Shown: piece by piece, positions 59,242 through 64,000 of the stretch
Layout of the letters: each line of letters opens with the position of its first letter
How positions within the stretch are numbered: position 1 is the first letter of the stretch
Translations under genes and position numbers: made by a program
Assembly: GCF_023701745.1 (NCBI RefSeq)
Contig: NZ_JAJOZB010000001.1
Coordinates: 868,001 to 932,000 of the forward strand
Direction of reading: 5' to 3'
Source: Streptomyces sp. RKAG293
GTDB lineage: Bacteria > Actinomycetota > Actinomycetes > Streptomycetales > Streptomycetaceae
Length of the DNA stretch: 64,000 bases
Notes under the pieces: model-generated
What the model was told of the DNA's origin: nothing
What the model saw: only the letters and a program-made list of their open reading frames with translations
The model's database searches: none

Positions 59242-62200
59242 ATGGATCAGTTCAACGAGTTATCCCGTAGAGGTTTTGTCAGAGCCGGAGTCGGCGGACT
59301 CGGTGTCGCCGCCCTGTCGCTCCCCGCGGGGAACGCCCTCGCTTCCCCGCTGCCGAGCCCCACCACCGAGCGGTCCCCGCACGCGGGGGCGACCCGGACC
59401 CTCCGTTTCACGGCAGGAACCAACGCTTCGGTGACCGCCTCCCCCGCCGGCGACCGGTTGATCGTCGAGGTCCAGGGGGTGTTGTGGTCGCTGCCGCGCA
59501 GGGGCGGCACCGCGACCGCGCTGACCACGCCCGAGCTGGAGCCGACCCGCCCCGCCTGGTCGCCGGACGGCTCGCAGATCGCGGTCTGTGCTTACCAGGG
59601 CGGCGGATTCCATCTGTGGACGATGGAGCCGGACGGCTCCCGGCTGCGCCAGTTGACGTCAGGGCCGTGGGACGACCGGGGCGTCGCCTGGTCGCCGGAC
59701 GGCACCCGTATCGCCTTCTCGTCGGAGCGTGGCGGAGATCCGACGGCCGGCGCCTCGTACCGGATCTGGACCGTGGACGTGCGTTCCGGCGAGCTGACCC
59801 GGCTCACAAACGACACCGGCGTCGAGGACTTCGACCCGGCCTGGCATCCGAACGGTGACGAAGTCCTGTTCGTGCGGGCCGGAAGCAAGGGCGCCCACAC
59901 CCTCGCCTCGGTCCCCGCCCGGGGCGGAGCCGTGACGGTCGTCCGGACCACGACCTCGGGACTGCTCTCCTCCCCCGCGGTCTCCGCGGACGGCCGGGTG
60001 GCCTATGTCCAGGTCGCGGAGACGGTTCTGTATGCCTTCGCGCCGAGTTCCGTGCTGATGGTGGACGGTGCGCCCGTCACCGAGGACGAGGACGTCGCCC
60101 CGCTGCCGCCGTGCTGGACCGCGGACGGTGAACTCCTCTACGTGGCCGACGGCCACCTGCGGTCCCGCCGGCCGGGAAGGACCCCCGCCGGGTCCGCGGC
60201 CGAGGAGATCCCGTTCACCGCCGCACTGGACGTACCGCGGCCGGAATACCGCAGGAAGACGTACGACTTCGGCTCGACCACCGCCCGCCCGGTGCGCGGA
60301 GTCCACCTTCCCGCGCTCTCCCCCGACGGCGGTTCCGTCGCCTTCGCCGCCCTCAACGCCCTGTGGGTGCTGCCGATCGGCGGCCGCCCGCGCAAGCTCG
60401 TCCAGGCGACCCCGTCCGCCTATGTGCAGATGCCGTCCTGGGCACCGGACGGGCGCAGCGTCCTCTACTCGTACGAAGGCGGCGCTCAGGGGAACGGCCT
60501 GATCAGCGTTCACCGGCACTGGCTCGACGGCGGGAAGGACGAGGTGCTGTCGACCGGTGGCCGGCTCAACCCCGTGCTCTCCCCGGACGGTGCCAGGCTC
60601 GCCTGCCAGGACACCACCGGCAACCTGATCGTCCGCGATCTCGCCGCGGGGACGGAGAGGACGCTCGTCGCGCCGCTCGGCGCGAACGGCATTCCGGGAC
60701 GTCCCAGTTGGTCCCCCGACGGCCGCTTTCTCGCCTTCTGCGACCGCAACCGCCTCAACCAGCGGTTCCGCGAGGGGTACAACATCATCCGGGTGGTCGA
60801 CAGCGGCACCGGTAAGTGGACCGCGCATCTGCCGATGCCGCACGCCTCCCTGTCGGACCGCGGCAACGCCGGCCCCGTCTGGTCGCCGGACGGTACCGCG
60901 ATGGCGTTCATCATGGAGTCCGCCCTGTGGGTCATGCCGGTCGGCCCGGACGGCTCACCGGCGGGCGAGCCGCGCCGCATCACCGACGAGGCGGCCGACC
61001 ACCCCTCCTGGTCGGGTGACTCGCGCAGGCTGCTCTACGAGGCGAGCGGTCAGCTGCGGCTGGTCGAACGGGACGGCACGGGCCGGCGCACCGTGCGGGT
61101 GCCGCTGGAGTACAGCCGCCGGCTGCCCGCCCGGAACGAGGTGACCCGGGTGCACGCCGGGCGGCTGTGGGACGGTGCCGGGGAGACGGTCCGCGAGGAC
61201 GTCGACATCGTGATCGGCGGGAATCGCATCCGGGCCGTCGAACCGCACCGCCCGGGCCCGGCCAGGTCCGGGGAGAAGCTGATCGACGCGTCCCGGTCCA
61301 CGGTCGTTCCCGGCCTGTGGGACGCCCACACCCATCCGTGGCAGTACACCTACGGCGGCCGGCAGACCAGTCTGATGCTCGCCTACGGGGTCACCACGAA
61401 CGTCTCACTCGGCGGCTTCGCCCATGAGGCGGTACGGATCCGGGAGTCCGTCGCGGCCGGACGGACGGCCGGACCCCGGCTGTTCACGACCGGCGAACTG
61501 CTCGACGGCAGCCGGGTCGCCTACAGCATGAGCCGGGCGCACCGCACCGAGGCCGGGGTGAAGCGCTCCCTGCAGCGGGCGGTCGACCTCGACTACGACT
61601 TCGTCAAGACCTATGTCCGCGCCCCCAGCTGGATCATGCGGGAGGCCGCCCGCACCGCCCACGACAAGCTCGGCGTCATGGCCGGCAGCCACCTCCTGTC
61701 ACCGGGAGCCAACGTCGGCCAGGACCTCACCACCCATCTGCAGGCCACCCAGCGATCGGAGTACGGGCGCGCCCTGTCCCCCACCGGCCACTCCTACCAG
61801 GACGTCCACGAGACGTACCGGGGTGGTGACTTCAAAATCATCATCACGCCGTTCAGCGCTCTCGCCCTGCTCGGTGACGATCCCTCACTGGCCGAGGACC
61901 CCCGGGTCACCACACTCATGCCGCCCTGGGACGCCGCACTCGTCGAGAGCCAGGCGGCCACCCCGCCGAGCGAGGCGGCCAGACGCACCATCGCCATGGA
62001 AACGGCCGTCTACCAGCGCATCCTTGCCGCCGACGGCGCTCTCGCCCTGGGCACCGACGCGCCCCTGACCCCGATCGGCCTCCACCTGCATCTCGGTCTG
62101 CGGGCACTGCACTACGCGGGCGGCCTCACCCCTGCCCAGGCACTGCGGACCGCGACCGCGGCGCCGGCCGAGCTGTTCGGTGTGGGTGACGATCTCGGAA

Positions 62201-62445
62201 CGCTCGAAGCGGGCAAGCTCGCCGATCTCGCGGTGATCGACGGGAATCCGTTCCAGAACTTCGACGACCTGGTCCGCACGACCTGGGTGATGCGCGACGG
62301 CATCGTGTACCGCCAGGACGACCTCGTCGGTGAGTTCGGCACCAGCCTCGCCCAGCGGCGCACCACGGACCGGACCGACTGGCTCGACGTCAGCCGCCAA
62401 CTGCGCCGCGAACCCTGCTGCTCGGAGCACGCGTTCCAGCTGTAG
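59242..62445 (+). CDS. Tat-exported beta-propeller/amidohydrolase fusion
   Basis: 1,067 aa from ATG 59242 (ATG 59230 also in frame; no ribosome site for either). Tat signal LSRRGFVRAGVGGLG. Residues about 60-640 form a TolB/WD40-like propeller with repeated WSPDG, WAPDG and LSPDG turns. Residues about 640-1040 form an amidohydrolase: metal ligands His696/His698 (WDAHTHPW), His817 (GSHLL) and Asp939 (LGTDAPL), plus the family's end strand KLADLAVIDGNPF. Such fusions cleave amide bonds of exported or environmental small molecules or peptides; the substrate is unknown. Codon 7 is TTA (59260-59262), so translation should depend on the bldA tRNA. A terminator follows. Confidence 0.88.
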   Translation: MDQFNELSRRGFVRAGVGGLGVAALSLPAGNALASPLPSPTTERSPHAGATRTLRFTAGTNASVTASPAGDRLIVEVQGVLWSLPRRGGTATALTTPELEPTRPAWSPDGSQIAVCAYQGGGFHLWTMEPDGSRLRQLTSGPWDDRGVAWSPDGTRIAFSSERGGDPTAGASYRIWTVDVRSGELTRLTNDTGVEDFDPAWHPNGDEVLFVRAGSKGAHTLASVPARGGAVTVVRTTTSGLLSSPAVSADGRVAYVQVAETVLYAFAPSSVLMVDGAPVTEDEDVAPLPPCWTADGELLYVADGHLRSRRPGRTPAGSAAEEIPFTAALDVPRPEYRRKTYDFGSTTARPVRGVHLPALSPDGGSVAFAALNALWVLPIGGRPRKLVQATPSAYVQMPSWAPDGRSVLYSYEGGAQGNGLISVHRHWLDGGKDEVLSTGGRLNPVLSPDGARLACQDTTGNLIVRDLAAGTERTLVAPLGANGIPGRPSWSPDGRFLAFCDRNRLNQRFREGYNIIRVVDSGTGKWTAHLPMPHASLSDRGNAGPVWSPDGTAMAFIMESALWVMPVGPDGSPAGEPRRITDEAADHPSWSGDSRRLLYEASGQLRLVERDGTGRRTVRVPLEYSRRLPARNEVTRVHAGRLWDGAGETVREDVDIVIGGNRIRAVEPHRPGPARSGEKLIDASRSTVVPGLWDAHTHPWQYTYGGRQTSLMLAYGVTTNVSLGGFAHEAVRIRESVAAGRTAGPRLFTTGELLDGSRVAYSMSRAHRTEAGVKRSLQRAVDLDYDFVKTYVRAPSWIMREAARTAHDKLGVMAGSHLLSPGANVGQDLTTHLQATQRSEYGRALSPTGHSYQDVHETYRGGDFKIIITPFSALALLGDDPSLAEDPRVTTLMPPWDAALVESQAATPPSEAARRTIAMETAVYQRILAADGALALGTDAPLTPIGLHLHLGLRALHYAGGLTPAQALRTATAAPAELFGVGDDLGTLEAGKLADLAVIDGNPFQNFDDLVRTTWVMRDGIVYRQDDLVGEFGTSLAQRRTTDRTDWLDVSRQLRREPCCSEHAFQL

Positions 62446-62451
62446 CGGGTC

Positions 62452-62487
62452 GGCGGTCACCAGCGGTTCCGGCCGCTGGTGACCGCC
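62452..62487. terminator. Terminator between the amidohydrolase and M28 genes
   Basis: GGCGGTCACCAGCGG (62452-62466) pairs perfectly with CCGCTGGTGACCGCC (62473-62487). A second CGGCCCGCGTCC / GGACGCGGGCC hairpin follows. Confidence 0.8.
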
Positions 62488-62541
62488 CGCCGCGGCCCGC
62501 GTCCGTGAGGCTTGGACGCGGGCCACGGCTTCGAGGGCAGA

Positions 62542-62570
62542 GCTTCGTTCAGCAGGGCTTCGTTCAGCAG
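62542..62570. repeat. Two-copy 14-bp repeat over the M28 stop
   Basis: GCTTCGTTCAGCAG occurs at 62542-62555 and 62557-62570. The second copy contains the M28 stop codon, so the gene end appears duplicated. Confidence 0.6.
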
Positions 62571-64000
62571 GCGCCGAGGTCCTGCCAGACGCCCCACTGG
62601 CCGGTGGTACCGGGCTCCTCTCCGGTGGTCCACCACTTGGCCCGCCAGTTGTGGCCCTTCCAGCTGACCTGGTTGCCACCGACGTAGATGGCGTTCGGGT
62701 CCCAGGTCGTACCCGTGCAGCCGCCGCCTCCACCGGTGACCGTCAGCGAGTAGGTGGTGCTGTGGGTGGCGGTCCCCGTGCCGGTGACGGTCACGGTGTA
62801 GGTGCCCGCGGTCACCGACGCTCCGACGGCCACGGTCATGGTCGCGGAGGACCCGGACTGTACGGACGCCGGGGCGAACGAGACGTTCACACCGGTCGGA
62901 GCGCCGGACGCCGTCAGGTTGACGGTCTGGGCGCTGCCGCTGGTGGTGGCGGTGGAGACCGTCGCGGTGGTGGTGCCGCCCGGCTGGACGCTGCCGGAGA
63001 CGGGGTTCACCGCGACCGAGAAGTCGTTGGCCGGGGCCGTGGTGCCGACCGCGGTCTTCCACAGCGTGTAGGCGACACCGTCGGCACTGCGGTCGAGCGC
63101 CGTCGCGTTGATGTTCGCGGTGGTGTCACAGGACTGGTGGTAGCAGGAGTCGTACGACCGGTTGGCCGTGCCGCCCCACTTGGTGGCCTGGGCCGCGGTC
63201 TTGATGGCGTCGGCGCCGGTGGCGTAGGCGGAGGTGGGAATCCCCGCCTGCTGGAAGGAGTAGTCGTCGGAGCGTCCCTGGCCCTCGATGTTCTCCTCAG
63301 GACGGAGGTTCAGCGAGTCCCAGTACTCCTTCATCGGGGCCGCCGCGGACGAGGTGATGTTGTTGATGAAGTAGCCGGCGTTGGTCGAGCCGACCATGTC
63401 GAAGTTGTAGTACGCCTTGATGGCGCTGCGCTGCGTGGAGCCGAGCTGACTCACATAGAACTGCGAGCCCTGCATGCCCTGTTCCTCGCCGTTCCACCAG
63501 GCGAAGCGGACGTGCTTGGCCATGGTGGGGTTCTGCTGGGCCAGGACGAGGGCGTTCTCCAGCAGCGAGGACGAGCCGGAACCGTTGTCGTTGATGCCGG
63601 GGCCGGCCGACACGCTGTCCAGGTGCGCGCCGAACATGACGACCTGGTCGGTGGGCCCGCCCGGCCAGTCCGCGATCAGGTTGTTGCCGCGGTTGGTGCA
63701 GCCGGTGCAGGACTGCTCGGTGACGCTGTAACCCGCCGCCTGCAGCTTGCCCTTGACGTAGGCCAGCGACGCCGTGTAGCCGCTGGTGCCGGCCTGCCGG
63801 GTGCCGCCGTTCTGCTGGGCGATCGTGTACAGCTGCGCCAGGTGCGCCTGGACGTTCGCCACGCTGATGTCCGGCGCGGTGCCGCCGGGATTGGTCCCGC
63901 CCGGAGTGACGGTGAGGGTGTACTGCGCGGTGTGGCTCTGGGTTCCGCTGCCGGTCACGGTGATGACGTACGAGCCAACGGCGACCGCCGACCCGACGGT
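62564..64000 (-). CDS. Secreted M28 zinc aminopeptidase, N-terminal part beyond the right edge
   Basis: At least 478 residues; the frame stays open to the window edge. Visible, in order: the end of a Ser/Thr/Val-rich beta-sandwich repeat, the M28 domain ([54 protein letters not shown]) with its zinc-binding His, Asp and Glu, then another beta-sandwich ([20 protein letters not shown]) and a C-terminal CBM5/12 ([20 protein letters not shown]). It should release N-terminal residues from extracellular peptides while bound to chitin. The presence of a beta-sandwich before the catalytic domain implies a longer multidomain protein. Confidence 0.88.
   Translation of the reverse strand, partial: TVGSAVAVGSYVITVTGSGTQSHTAQYTLTVTPGGTNPGGTAPDISVANVQAHLAQLYTIAQQNGGTRQAGTSGYTASLAYVKGKLQAAGYSVTEQSCTGCTNRGNNLIADWPGGPTDQVVMFGAHLDSVSAGPGINDNGSGSSSLLENALVLAQQNPTMAKHVRFAWWNGEEQGMQGSQFYVSQLGSTQRSAIKAYYNFDMVGSTNAGYFINNITSSAAAPMKEYWDSLNLRPEENIEGQGRSDDYSFQQAGIPTSAYATGADAIKTAAQATKWGGTANRSYDSCYHQSCDTTANINATALDRSADGVAYTLWKTAVGTTAPANDFSVAVNPVSGSVQPGGTTTATVSTATTSGSAQTVNLTASGAPTGVNVSFAPASVQSGSSATMTVAVGASVTAGTYTVTVTGTGTATHSTTYSLTVTGGGGGCTGTTWDPNAIYVGGNQVSWKGHNWRAKWWTTGEEPGTTGQWGVWQDLGAC

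Overview
The window is chromosomal DNA of a Streptomyces-type actinomycete. Evidence: very high G+C, codons ending almost always in G or C, GTG and TTG starts, many 4-nt stop/start overlaps, Tat and lipoprotein signals on secreted enzymes, a chitinase promoter with the streptomycete TGGTCYAGWCC direct repeats, and a lone TTA codon. It reads as chromosome-arm DNA devoted to scavenging: secreted hydrolases, sugar operons and many local regulators. No tRNA, rRNA, CRISPR array, IS element or prophage was recognised.

Layout. 1-7 kb: a partial unknown gene (-), dihydrolipoyl dehydrogenase, a receiver-only protein and a large LuxR-type (LAL) regulator. 6.6-9.2 kb: glutaminase coupled to a small I78-type protease inhibitor (-), divergent from a secreted S1 protease. 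9.4-12.5 kb: alpha/beta hydrolase, a damaged TetR gene and a Tat-exported cholesterol oxidase. 12.6-16.8 kb: a four-gene catabolic-looking run (AhpD/CMD-like, DapB-like oxidoreductase, unknown, thiolase) divergent from an HxlR regulator. 17-18.6 kb: GH18 chitinase. 18.7-23.3 kb: small genes (three GNATs, SMP-30, DedA, two small unknowns, a frameshifted lipoprotein). 23.7-27.2 kb: a three-CBM32 GH3 gene broken by one missing base. 27.5-32.9 kb: an unknown helical-repeat protein, then an ABC exporter plus histidine kinase/response regulator operon with a curious triplicated start region.

33-39.3 kb (-): a polyol uptake and catabolism operon (DeoR regulator, binding protein, two permeases, polyol dehydrogenase, PfkB kinase) with no ATPase, as expected where the shared MsiK ATPase is used. 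39.6-53.4 kb: an L-rhamnose locus. rhaI, rhaEW-type aldolase/dehydrogenase and rhaB run leftward; the ABC importer, rhamnose mutarotase, an extra AraA-like isomerase and two tandem LacI regulators run rightward. The shared control region carries two promoters and three LacI-like operators.

53.5-57.7 kb: an XRE regulator coupled to a zinc alcohol dehydrogenase; an MFS exporter divergent from its TetR regulator across a double palindrome. 57.7-64 kb: a streptogrisin-type protease, a Tat-exported beta-propeller/amidohydrolase fusion with a TTA codon near its start, and the 3' part of an M28 peptidase whose C-terminal cassette matches that of the chitinase.

Together the genes describe a saprophyte degrading protein, chitin, plant polysaccharide (rhamnose, GH3 targets), polyols and sterols, each module with its own local regulator. 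Several genes carry apparent single-base lesions (GH3, lipoprotein, TetR); these are either real decay or assembly errors.
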